This document shows positions 36,401-49,344 of a stretch of 64,000 bases of DNA, piece after piece. Location of the stretch: contig OY365819.1 of assembly GCA_959347315.1 (NCBI GenBank), positions 25,883,995 to 25,947,994 of the forward strand. The letters run 5' to 3'. This DNA is from Bimastos eiseni. Taxonomy: Eukaryota; Annelida; Clitellata; Crassiclitellata; Lumbricidae. Position 1 is the first letter of the stretch; each line of letters begins with the position of its first letter. Under the pieces are notes generated by a model. That model worked only from the letters and a program-made list of their open reading frames with translations, had not been told where the DNA came from and searched no databases. Made by a program: the position numbers and the translations under genes.

Positions 36401-39400
36401 AATTGCAGTTGCAGGCCTAATAATATTATGAACATTAAGGTTAATTATTATCAGCTATCGGAATCTAGCAAATACTTACGAAGAGAGATTTTAGATGAGG
36501 TTAAAGTTTGAATTCTATGGAGATCAGAGGGTAGCAAGTTCCAAACTCTAGGCCCAACGACTCTCAGAGAGAGAAAACGGGTTTTAGTTCTGGCAAAATC
36601 GGGCCTAAATTGGTTGGACGAACGAGTTGGGTGATCATGAATTTCTTTCACCTTAGTAAAACATTTGATGATGCTGATGGGAGCCTATATCATTGACTGT
36701 TGAGAACATAAATGTAGCTATTTGAAAGGTGGTAATTTGCTTTATTCCAAGTATGCGGTGTTGTTTAAATAACGGTGCATATTGAGCCCAGTGAGTAACT
36801 CGTTTTTTGAATGTTTTCGAGTTTGACTAAGTAGGAGGCCCATACCAAGTTACAGTAGTCAAGGCATGGGTGAATCATAGTGAAGTTGAGTTGTCTGCGG
36901 ATTGCTATTGGTAGTTTATTGGAGACTCTTCGTAAAATGTATAAGTTTTTGGAAGCTTTCTCCCAAGACATGGTCAGTGTGGCTTTTCCATTTTAAATTA
37001 ACGTCAATTTGTACTCCCAAAGCGAGTAGAGGAGGTTTCGGATAGAGGGGTATAATCACATGTGAGCAAGACATTTGCAGGTATACTTTTTATATAGTAA
37101 TAAAATAATATAAAACTGGTTTTATCGATGTTAATTGTTAATTTATTGGCGAAGAACCAATCAGATACTTTTCTCATTTCAATTATTAGCTTATCAATTA
37201 AGATTTGGTAAGAATAATGGGAGTAGAATAGGTTCGTATCGTCAGCGAATAGAAAACAGAAGAGTAGGTTATGTACAAGGGCCGAATCATAGATATAGAC
37301 CAAGCAAGACTAGGAGTTGACCCAAATTGGAGCCTTGCGGAACGCCGTGATGGACTGTACAGGTGATGGAATAAGCCCCATTGCAATTCACAGTTTGGGT
37401 TCTATCGGAGAAGTGATTCCTAGGATAATTTGATTTTCATAAATTTAAAAGTGCAATAGGGGAGTTAATTCTTCCTAGGACAAATTGACTCACGGGGGTT
37501 ATTCTTCCTAGGATAAATTGATTCCCATAGCCAACATGGGAGCAAATTCTTGATAGGACAAATTGACTTCTTAGGAAGAATTAACTGCCCGGGAGACAAT
37601 TTGTCCCAGGAAGAATTAAGCTCTCCTATTGCATTAGTCATATGAGTCAATTTATCCTGGGAAGAACTAACTCCACGGGAGTCAATTTGTACTAGGAAGA
37701 ATTTACTCCCCTATTGCATTAGCCGTGGGAGTCATTTTATCCCAGGAGGAATTAACTATCCGATAGTCAATTTTCCTAGGAATAATTAACTGTTGCATTA
37801 GGTCTGGGGGTCAATTTATTATAGACAGAATTGACTCCTGCAATTCAAATTTGTCATAGGAAAAATTAAATTCCCGGTAGTCAATATGTTCTTGAAAGAA
37901 TTAACTTCCTTATTGCGTTGACTCTGGGAGTCAAATCATCTTGGAAAGAATTAACTTCCTCATTGCAATGCCTGTGGGAGTCTACTTAGATATGATTAAG
38001 CATGAACCGTTTAATAAATTCAACTTCCATTCAAACATGTTTATTTTCATCACATCCAGCTTCTACTTAAATATGATTCTTTTCAAAACATCCAGCTTCT
38101 GCTTAAGCATGAAGGGGACCGTAGAGCCGGGGGCGTATAGCAGTGGTGGATACACTGGGGGCGCAGCGCTTGAGGTACCGAGATCGCGACTTGTATCCCC
38201 CTAAGGTTGACTTCTTTCCTTCTTTCGCTAGGCGGCAGTTAACAATGAAGATGTATAGCGTGGCCGCCGACGGTTAAGTTCGACTCCGTAATAACTCGTC
38301 ATCATTCGCTCATACTGTCCTTGTAATCATACTACGATTTGTATGTTATCATTATGAAACTTTCATCACATCCAGCTGTCATTTAAACTTGAAATATCAA
38401 GTGGGAAATGAATAGGCTAAAATACAAGATAATTATGAGCTATGAAATAATTAAACACGCTAAAATACAGTTTTACCTATTGAACTACTCGTTTAGTCAG
38501 CGCCGTTGTGCCGAATTGCGTGTTTTCTAATATTCTGCTGATAGTAGGCCTATAGTCAACACATAGAGATCGTATAGCATCCTTTGCGTATTTGCTACTA
38601 ATGTCATCAACTTCATCCGTCGTCGTCAAATTGTTCGCGCCGAATTGTCCCGTCGTCGAATTGTCCCGTCGTCGAATTGTCCCATCGCCGAATTGTCCCG
38701 TCGCCGAATTGTCCCGTCACCGAATTGTCCCGCTAAGCTACTCGACCGCGTAATCGACTCCAAAACTACTCGATAGCGGCAGCCCTATCCACGACTCGTG
38801 TGCGCCTTCATACGCACACCTTAGAGGTAACACTGCCGGGTAGTCCTATTTACTGAATACTTCCGCTAGTAAATGCAACCAATTTAATCTAATAAACGTA
38901 CAAAAGTAAGTAAATAACAAAATAAATTAATATTTTTTTTAAATTTTTAACTGAAGGTAGTGTAAACATAATTAGCCTGTTTTTATCAAGTTTAGATAAA
39001 AATAATAAATGTAAAAAAGGACGCTACTTAATTTAATTTCACCATTACTTTAGCATCTATTGAATGAGATAAATAATTTAGTAATAATAATAATAATGTA
39101 TCAATTGTATTTTGCGCCATGTCTATCAGGGCAGGTTCCTTGTATACGGGACATAGAATGCCGCCTAGGGCGCTAAATGTTAGGAGCGCCGAATTTGAGG
39201 GATAATACGGTAATGTTTTCAAGAATAAAATTTCATGATGATACAAGAAGTAGTTTATAAATTAGTCATTAAAAACTAATTTATTATTTTAGATGACTGC
39301 CTATGGCGCCAAACACCCTGAGGACTGATCTGATGTCTATAAACATAAGGTGTCATTCGATCATTTCAATGGTGCATCGGGATATCGTTAATGTTTGTTT

Positions 39401-42400
39401 TAAACCACGTTTGTTTTGTCGAAAAAAGCTAAGAAGCCTTGTGCCAGGGTTAGACAAAGGCAATAAGAATCCCGAAGAATGCAATTCTGCACCAATACTT
39501 TCAATTAATTTTTTACCGAAAATGTCGCTCATAGGACAAGTGCCTCCTGGGGCGGTTCGCCCCCTCGCTACACCACTGTATTCACCATCCAGCCAACCCG
39601 GTCTACCCGATCATCCTCATGTACCATTCTTACTCGACCCCCGGTTACCACACATCCAAAATTCTCACCATGTCTCTAAAATCATCTGCCCTCTGAATGC
39701 CCCGATTTTTCGACTTTGTCGCCATCACTATCATCCATATGACATTCCTCTATCCATCACCCATCGGGTTTTTTCTTCGAATCTGAAATCCATATTACAA
39801 GAACTCTTATCCAGGCTCATTTGATCATCCACCCTCCAATTCTCGACCAATACGACACCATAATCACCAGCTGGCCTGTCTCCTCTGTTCCTCTTGATAC
39901 TGAGCCCTGATCCCTCTCGATCTACCCTTTGGATAACCCGTCTGATTTGACACAGCGCACCTCAATAAACTGAGGTCCTGCGCTTGACTTTCAAGTGGCG
40001 CTGTAGAAGCCCGTAAATTACGATTGCGATGATTGATCGGCAGAAGTCAAAATCCAGTTAGTTAAAAAGTTCTAATACATCCCACCTGTCTCGATTCGAT
40101 CTTAATTTCCCGTTGATACGATCGCGGCTTTAAGATTTCATAGATTTCATTTATTTAGCTTATGCACAATGCAGCGAGCTATATTATAGCAAACTCATCA
40201 TCAAGATGCAATGCGGGCAGGCCACCAGGAAAACGAGTTATTATGCAGTCATTTATGAAACATTGTCTGAAGTTCGCCGCAGGACCATGATGGTTCGGTT
40301 GCCTGAGACCAACGAACTAGGTTTGCAGCACAACGGCCCTGACGCAATCTTAAGCGATTCAACGCTGACCATAGGTGACAGGGAAGGTCATGGCTAGGGG
40401 CCAGTCAGATGGCACAGCCACCAGGGAATGGTTCGCAACGTCAGTTACGGACCACTCGGAACTCCAGGCTGAAGGAGCTGACATGTCCGCCGCTGGCGGG
40501 TTTGACCAAACGAGTTGTCTCGATGGCAGATGAGCGGTTGGGTGGAACATGTCCGCGTGAAGCGCAAGGCTGACATTTGCGCGGATCTTCTCCAAACGTT
40601 TCGACGTCGCCTCCTGCCTACGGAGGTGTGGAGGCGGGATGTTGCTTAGGATTGGCAGCCATGAAAGCGGAGCAGGACGCAGCGTACCCGAGATGATGCG
40701 CATCGAAGCATTCAGCTTTACATCAACCAGGTTAGTGTGGTTACAGCGCGCCCACACTGGGGCACAGTACTCCGCGGTTGAGTAGCACAACGCCAGGGCG
40801 GCGGTTCGAAGGGTGGTGGCATGAGCACCCCTGTTGGAGCCAGCCAGTGTGCCCAATGTGTTGTTACGGGTGACAACCTTAGCAGCGATCTTTTTAGGGT
40901 GCTCGTGGTATGTCAGTGATCTGTCCAAAGTCACAAAGTCTCAGGTACACCGGATTTGGGTTGTGGTCTATGCGCTGCCCATTTCAAAAATATCAACATA
41001 GGAGACATAACTTCAGCTTATTTTAAAAGCTATGATATTGTGTAAAAATTCGATTGTGCTGTTCTTTCGGCATCTTTGTTTATCAACTAATGTATTACAA
41101 GACAGCTTAGTGCGCACATTTCTTCTTTTTCCGTCTGTGTGCTGCCATTTAATGGAATGTTGCGCAGACAGACCTTTGTGAGTGATGTAACAAGACATGT
41201 GTTTTGAAAACGAGAAATTATGAGCACTTGTGCTTAAACAGAAACCCGTTTTATAATACTATTTTCTTGTTATTTGTAGACAAAGAGCGAAGACAATATA
41301 GTACAAAGGTAAATTTGTTTATTCTAATTATCTAAAGATATAGTGTCATGGTCAAAATAGCATAGATTAGTTCCTATATACTCCTAGCTTACTCTTTGGC
41401 AATCATACTAGAAGCGACCATGATGTCTCGTGCATTTTGATAATAGCGCTCGAGAAATAATATATAATAAAGTAGACTGGACCAGAAGGATGACCAGTGA
41501 ACAAGAAAACATAACTTGGCCAGAATCGTCGAAATGTATCATGATGTCTTTGGTGATCTAACATGAAGCGATAGATTATGGAATTTTAATTAAGAAGAGG
41601 TGAGTATCCATCGATGCTTTTGATAACGTATTATTTGACACTGTTTAATCTTGGCCATATGAATCGTGTAGATGAATGCATATTGATATATCTCAGTGAA
41701 TTCTGAGCGCTTAGAGCACGTTTAAGTTGCTAGGCAACGTATTGATTTTTCATGCGTAGGGTTTTATACTGTGTAGACTAGCGCTCGTGAGCTGCTTGTG
41801 AGGCAATTATAAGACAAGCTGATGTAAGCAGATATATAGTCAAGATGGTAGTCGATTATACAATAATAATGTAGATCTTAAAGTTGTCAGTCTTGTTGTC
41901 GTCGTTTTCATCGAGTTCTCGAGTTGATTGTTCGAATTAATAAGAAGTGAAAATACCAATACATTATGATTCATTTCAATACGAATTAAATTTCACACAA
42001 AGTGACTGAGTGACGGTGAAGTTGAGGTTTGATGACAGAGTTCACGAAGTAGAGAAAGACGTGTGGCTGACATTTCTTGCAATGGTAACAGCGGTGGGAT
42101 CAAAATTCAAGGAATCCGAAAAGTGCCGGGAAAGTAAAAGGGATAGACGCTTGAAGCACAAGAAAAGAGGATTTAAAGAAATCCGAGCGGACTGTAGTGG
42201 TCGAGGTGTAGAACCAATTTCGGGTCATGGCGCTATCTAACCTCTTTAACCCAATGCGCCATAGAAGTTCTTTGGGCCCATGATGGCGCTACGGCAGTTC
42301 TTTGGGCCACGGCGCAATGGAAGCTCGCAGAGAATAACAGAGAACATAGTGGACATAATGAGTGTTAGTAATCTGATGGTAACGAGCGATATTATCGGAG

Positions 42401-45400
42401 CATCCTATAACAACGGAACCACTGATAACATTATTTATTCCTTTTCCCCAAATGTAGGGCCCGGGTACAAGATTATCGAAACGCCTAGGAATTTGATATA
42501 TCTTCCAATCAACCTATCCACGATATCGATGATGGAAACCACTCTCACAGATCAAAATGGTCAGCTAATTGATCTACGAGGCGAGGAATTATCGATATGG
42601 TTTCATATAGGAGAGGCTTAAAATGTTTTTTATATATAAAATGAGTCGATACACGAATGTTAAAGTTAATATTTCGGAAGGACAAAAAGACAAAATCAAA
42701 AGCTCTCTACAAGCGGGAACCGGCGTTAACATTGGATTAAAGTACTACGAGTTAAATGGAACCCACGTTTTAGCTCTTGCACAGCGCAGGTTAACAAGTT
42801 AGCTAAGGCGTATCAGGGTGGAAAAAGCGTGACTATCAAATGAGTAAAACGTAATTGATACATAATGCCAAAGTCGAAGGTGGCTTTATCGGCGCCATTT
42901 TACCGTTTCTAGCAACTGCGGGTAAATTTCTGCTTTCGAGCGTATTACCGAGCTTAGCAACGAACGCATTAACAAGAATAGGTGCAGCGGCCGGATCAAA
43001 AGTCATAAACAAAGTCACCTGATCGGGTGGTGCAATATAGCCGAGGTAAAAACTACAAGATAGTGCAACAAGGGCAGGGTCTTTATCTGAAGTCATGGCA
43101 AGGTTCTGGACTCGATGGTGTGGGAGAAGGTCAGTATCTGAAAACAGGCTCTGGATTAGTACACGGTGAAGGGCTTATCGTTGGACCAGATTCAACGTTT
43201 AAAAGTATTCCACTTCTCGGATTGTTACTATAATATTTTTCTTATCTCAGCTTAAATAAATAAGTCATTCCAAGATAAAATGTCTCATTATTCGATTCAT
43301 AAAATGAGGTGGACGAAACCCAAAACTGAAAAATCTACGAGAACACAACCGAGATCTGTCACGTGGAAGGCGTGTGAAGGTATGTGGGATGTTAAGCATA
43401 GACCGCAAGACAAATGGGTGGTTTAAGATGGGAGCTTTTTGCTAAAGAAGCGATAACTATTCATTCACAAGAGACGGTTGTTTTACCCGTTAGGCTTAGG
43501 TGTCCGAATGACCACAGGATCGTGTAAAGTTTCACTCCATCCGGAATCGATAGAAGCGGGTTGCCGCCTGCTGAGCGATACCGTTACTGGATTCATGGAA
43601 GAAATTTTACTCGATATTAAGAATTTTAGAGATCTTGGAAATGTCACCATAAACGAAGGAGATTCGTTATGTTATATCGATTACCGCGTCAACGAATAAA
43701 ACTTGAATTCCATTGTAATAATATTCTTCGATATTATAAAATGGAATTGAATAAAGCAGACACCTATCGCCTTCAGAAAATATCTGAAATTCAACAGGAA
43801 ATCTTGCGAGAACGTGAAAAGAGATAAATTATTTGTAAAAAATATCAAAAGAGTGCTAAAATAGTGTAAGCGTTTGGAGGTTTGTTAACCCTTACGTATT
43901 AGGTGTAACTTTTCTAAGTATCATCGTAGCCGTACCAGCCGCTACAATTGTGGTAGCGTTATACGCAGGAGCTGGAGCATTATGTTTGATATCTACCCAA
44001 ATCCGCCGAATATTATCGCTGCGGCAAGGAAAACATGCAAAGATCAGGACTATAGCTGAAGGGAAACTCAATTCGATCAGCGACCTTGTTTCGAGAGCTT
44101 TAGATGATAATAATATCTCAGACTCGGAATATTCTATTATTCTAAGCGAGTGTGAGAAATTTAACGAGATGAAGGAAGAAGTTAGAAGTGAAAGCAAAAC
44201 CAGCATAAACGAAGCAACAAAACAATCGTTCCTTAAGCAAAACGAATTGAATACAAAGTGAACATAAATTTACGTTTTACGTTATTATTTTTCACGTTTT
44301 ATGTTTTACGTTTAAATTTTATGTGTCCAAGTTAAACATGTCGTTTCTAAAAATTCAAGACCCAGTCAAACGTGATTTTATCGTTAAGAACTTTCTCAAG
44401 ACGAAGCAAAAGATTAGACAAGACTCGTTATCCGAGAAAATTGGGGACATTGGGCTTCAGCGAGAATTAGCAAAAGCGTACAACCCAATAATCGACTCTC
44501 AGTCTGGAATATCCAAAGAATTAAGTACTATAAAAGAGAACTCTAAGGCAACAACTGCCGCGCTTCGAGCATTGCCATCATCGATATCGACATCGTTGAA
44601 AGCGATTCAATTCCCACAATGTCCCTCAATGGAAGTGTTTGAGAACGATCCCGTTTCATATATTAGAAAATTACAATTAGGCGATATCGCGACTGAATAT
44701 CTAAAAGAATACGCCTCAAACAAGAAGTCGACGGATACGACCTTCGGAATAAACTCTACAGAAAGGAAGTTTTTCATAGGTAACAGCCAAATCTCCATCG
44801 AAGGAGATGATATAACTATCGGAGATGTGACCTATAAGGGAACTCCGGAGCTATGGGAATTGATGACGATGAAGGAACCAAACGAGTCGATATACAGTCA
44901 AAACGAGCTGGACAAGTACTGGGAAATTCTTGAATCGACGGGTGCCTTGTATATGCCGAAAAATCAGAATAAACCCAAATCGTCGAGAGGTGCAAAATAT
45001 TTAAAAATCATTAAGCCATTGCTCGAACGAAAGCTCTCGCCGCGGAAAGGAAAGTTCTCAACAGGCGAGGGAGTCGTAGTTCTTCCGCAAGATCCTAACG
45101 TGCTAGTTTATATGTTAATTCTTCGATTCGCTAGCTTCAAAGCGGGAAATACAAGATTAAGAGACGAAATAGTTGGCATCTGCGACGACTTACTTCGACA
45201 AAATGCGATAAATGCGTTAGAGTATAAAAATTTAATGATATAATTATAAAATGATTGTCGTAACTAAGAGAAGATTTACTAAAAGATACTTCGTAGGAGG
45301 CTCTGGAATATTTCATACGGTATCAGAATTTTTCAAAAGAATGTTATCCTCGAATGCGGCAGCCAGGTAGCAACAACTGCATTAAGTGTTGGGAAAGACG

Positions 45401-48400
45401 CTGCAACGGAGATTGGAAAAAAGGCCATAGATGTTGGTAAGACCGTTGCTATCAATGCTGGAAAGCGATTGGTGGATAAAGCGGCGGAAAAGCTGTTTAA
45501 TCCACCACCGCCGCAATCAGCCGTACTCATCCAACAGAGCAAGGACGCGTTAAAGACTTTAATATCCTCCGATGGAAATACGAATATAAATAATTTGCTG
45601 TCTGGTAACGGTGGCGCCATATCGACCCAAGATCTAGTGCGTGGATCTGCCATAAAGTTGGCTTAAAATAAAATCTTGTTATATTAAAAAATGCAGTCAG
45701 ATATTCTAAGATTTACTGAAAATATTATTATCGATGAGGGCGTTGAAAGATACGAATGGCACGAGTACGAACCAGAGGGCGGGACGAATCTTAGCACCTA
45801 TGGGGAAATTCGTATAAATATCCAACTTCAAGATCTTTTCAGCCATCCCTCCGAGTCATACCTGCTATTCGAAGGCAGATTTACTAAAGCAGATGGAACA
45901 GATTACGATAATGCCGATGCTGCGGCTATTGCCAACAACGGGCTCATGCATCTTTTCAGCCAAATAACGTATTCCCTGTCGAATCAAGACATTGAAAGCA
46001 TGTTTCATCCGGAGCAAGCCACAACCATGCTAGGGTTGCTGAAATATCCCAACGACTTCGAGTATCAGGCGGGATTTAGGCCATTGTTCTCACGTCATAC
46101 ATCTGTAAAATTCACAAATACATCAGCAAGCAGGAGAACATCAGTCACATTATATAAATCGTGGTATTCTCTCAACGTCTTCAATCCGAATTCTTTCCAT
46201 ACCATCTGTGCATGGTTGTAGTCTTCGTCACTAATACCTGAGTCGTTAAGTATTGAGTACAATGGTGGTAGTTCTGTTTCGTTCAGTCGTTCGACGGAAT
46301 CAACATAATCGTAAGGATATAATCCTTTTCTAAGCAAGAGATCGAGCTGATTACCAGAATAGTGTCTGCTTATATTCTTACACTGATCTTTGCTCAGGTT
46401 CTTCGATAAAGCGTCGAGACTCGATGCCATGAATTTAAAACTATCAATGAAACGTAATTCTCGTTTGACAGTTTTTAACTTATTTTCTTCATCTATAAAA
46501 TTATCAACTACGATTTCTCTGCTGAAAGAGATGTACTTTTCTTCGTTGCTAGGAATGCAATTGATCTTTTCGTTATCATCACCTCGTAATTTCTTTACGA
46601 ATAGATGACTGTCGTAACCGGATAGATTATGGAACAATACTGGGAAAAACTTGGGAACTATATAATTTAGATTACAATTCTTATGAGCGGTGCCTCTATA
46701 TTTTCCAGTTAAATGGCAATGGTCCCTAACTCGATCTTTACCCAGTTCACCTTCGCATATGTGACAAGCGGTAGCGGAATCGAATAGCGCTTGTTGTTTC
46801 TTTCCGAATATCATATCCTTTGGAAATTTTAATCGGCCATAAAAATCTTTTATATTTTCTACAAGAGTATCTATGGATATCTGAGCTACATCATCGTATT
46901 CGCCCTTTGCTGTGAACGTCACAGGAGCTTGCGAATATAGGTCATCGTCAAAACATTTTAAATAATTGCAGAAAGAACTTGGGACGTGTTTTTGATATCT
47001 GTTGGTGTAAGACATGTTGGGATCTGGTTGACAAGTGTCTATGGGTTTAATGAAAGATACAAAATCGGCGTACACGACAAAGGGAACTCTCATCTTTCTA
47101 TTATAATTTTTGAAATTCAACATAGTTCCTGGTTCTGGAAGTTCTATCTTTTGAGCGGCGTGTGGGGAACAGTACTCGGTGCTTTATTAATGACTCTAGC
47201 TTTTCATATCCTATCAAACATCTTTTACAATAATGCATCGAAGTGTATGAGTTTGCGTTATGAACCGCCAGCAGTCTGTTGAAGTTCTTTATCCAACAAT
47301 AATGCTTCTGTTGTTCGTCAGAAATGAGTAATAGGTCTACACTGATATCGCTCTCGTGGTCGATAAATATAGTGGGAATAGGCAAACATCTTTCTCATGA
47401 CCAAAAACATTAATACTAATTTTATTATTTCTCTCAAACTTACTTATCACATTAGCATCAGCTGCGACTGAGAATTCAATGCTGGACCAATCAAGTTCCT
47501 CAGACTGCTTGATTAATTCTTTCGTAATTCTTTCCGGATGTTCCTCAACGGGGTTTAAAGCTCTCGTTACACACCACTTGAAACATTCTTCGTCTTCGTA
47601 CTTCATATTAACAACAGCTTTTTTACTCGCTAGACATTTTGGTAGTGGAATGTAAGAACTACCCTTCAGCGGTTTATAAGCAATGGTGTTGATTTCTAAT
47701 ATTTGAACCGCTCTAAGTCTCCAGTTACTACCCCGCATCTCTAAGGTTGCCATAGACTCTAGGATTTTATCTTTCGCATTGTTGTAAATTTTGCTCGTAT
47801 CGGTGGAGTCTAGCACCACCTCAGTCTTTGAACGAAACGGAAAATTCTCGGTATCTACTTGCCCGGATTTCATATCAATACGCTCCATTGTGCAGGTAAG
47901 GATGAAATTAACCTTAGTATGTCGATTTCTAGACAAAAGGTCCTCTAGTTGTGGTTGAGCTGCTTTGAGAAAAGATGTGGCGTCAATTCCGTTAACCCCT
48001 TCGACCGTGTATTGTTTCGTGAAGCCCTTGCGAAGCCGTGAAGCCCTCGTGAAGCCGTCTCTTTTATTTCGCGTGTTTTCATAAGAATTTGACTGAATAT
48101 AGAATTCACTTTGGCTTTCAGTGTATCTATCTTCTCATTCACCTTTCTCTTTGGTTCTTCAAGTATGTCCCCTTCAATCCACTTTGCGAACGTATTAATC
48201 CTGGATTTTGTCTTATCAAGGACTTTTCGTATCGCTGAGACCGGTACGGGAGCGAGTGTTGGGATTCCAATCTCGGGAACGGGTGCGTCCAGCAAACTAG
48301 CGTTGGATAAGATTGGTGCAAAATGTGAGGGGATGAGTGTTTGAGACACATGGGATTCAATTTAAGCAATAAAATCCGCTTTAAGCAGTCTCGTATAACC

Positions 48401-49302
48401 AACCATACCTTTCTGTTTCGCAATTTTTCTTAGTTCAATAACAGTCTGCTTCGAGTATTCCTTTTTATATTGGGGCCGCATTCCTTTAAGTCGAAGTGGG
48501 AAAATATTTTTATCCATTTTATATATGAGAGAATGTTTGTTGAATAATGACTCATCATCGAAACTATTGGAAATTCCCGTGACTTTTGACCTATTGGTGG
48601 ACGTTTTGACCAGGGACTTTGGTTTGTGCATGAATTGTGGCTCATCATCGAAACTATTGGAAATTTCCCTGGGTTTTTCTTAGTCTTTTGGTTGATGTTT
48701 GACCTAGGGGTTTAGGTGTGTATAGGAATTGGTTATTTTTAACCTGGTTATAGGTTAGAAATACGTTTTTCAACCTATTACGTAAGCGATTTTGAGCTGT
48801 GTTATGGTCAATTGTCCCAGATAGCGCGGTTTCCTACTATTGCTCTCTTTTGTAGTAACACTAGTTTTCTTAGTCTGAGGAATTGTTCAGTAACTTAAGA
48901 GACTCAGCTTATTCTCTGATCATAGATGAAAGCACTGACATTACGAACAATGTAGAAGCAGCTATATGTGTAATGGTGTGTTATTATAGTTGCTCATCAG
49001 AGAAATTTGTTACAATATTCATTGGATTATATATACTGTCTCAGGAAACTGGAACAGATGTTGGCATTTTTGAAACAATGAAAGCGTTTCTTCGTTATAA
49101 GCATATTTCTGTAGAGAGATTTTTTGGATTGGCGCCCGATTAACGTAACGACATGTGTGACAAATACAACTCTGTCATTACACAATTTCAAGACATCTGT
49201 CCAAACATTGTGCATATCAGATGCCATTCCATTCAACTATATTCCTCTTAAGATCTTAAGGTTATGCCAAGGAATGTTGAAATGTTGAATTCATGGCGGC
49301 GG

Positions 49303-49344
<42 letters not shown>

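Larger units (their letters stand above)
33600..38740. mobile_element. Giant foldback-type composite, about 5.1 kb, with nested insertions
   Basis: The outer arms are GCGATGGACAATTAGGCGCC at 33605-33645 and the complementary CGAATTGTCCCGTCG units at 38630-38730. Inside are CCTAGG-palindrome arrays (33680-34260, 35575-35923, 37413-37965). AAGCTGG units lie direct at 35350-35570 and inverted at 37990-38110 and about 38365. A unique core spans about 34260-35340. A LINE (35924-37412) and a SINE (38120-38345) inserted later. The layout parallels the 19070-21220 element. It lies in intron 1 of the CARD gene. Confidence 0.6.
42250..48680. mobile_element. Polinton/Maverick-like (adintovirus-like) element, decayed and rearranged
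   Basis: A set of small plus-strand genes (42281-46100) faces a minus-strand protein-primed-type DNA polymerase B gene (48670-46098). The gene content and divergent or convergent layout fit the virus-like Polinton/Maverick transposons of animals. From memory, the small proteins resemble hypothetical proteins that accompany this polymerase in cnidarian and arthropod genomes. No integrase, protease or packaging ATPase was seen. The C-terminal polymerase and the back of the capsid-like gene are missing. It lies in intron 2 of the CARD gene. Confidence 0.7.

Noticed and set aside
33680..37965. CRISPR-like array
   Set aside because: Regular spacing and palindromic repeats are superficially similar, but spacers are themselves repeated and the genome is eukaryotic.
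44607..44798. Minus-strand 63-codon frame
   Set aside because: Shadow of the intact 301-aa element gene.
46099..46221. Extension of the capsid-like frame past 46098
   Set aside because: It is the antisense of the polymerase gene; the real gene is cut at the junction.
46390..47282. Plus-strand frames with hydrophobic residues
   Set aside because: Shadows of the minus-strand polymerase.
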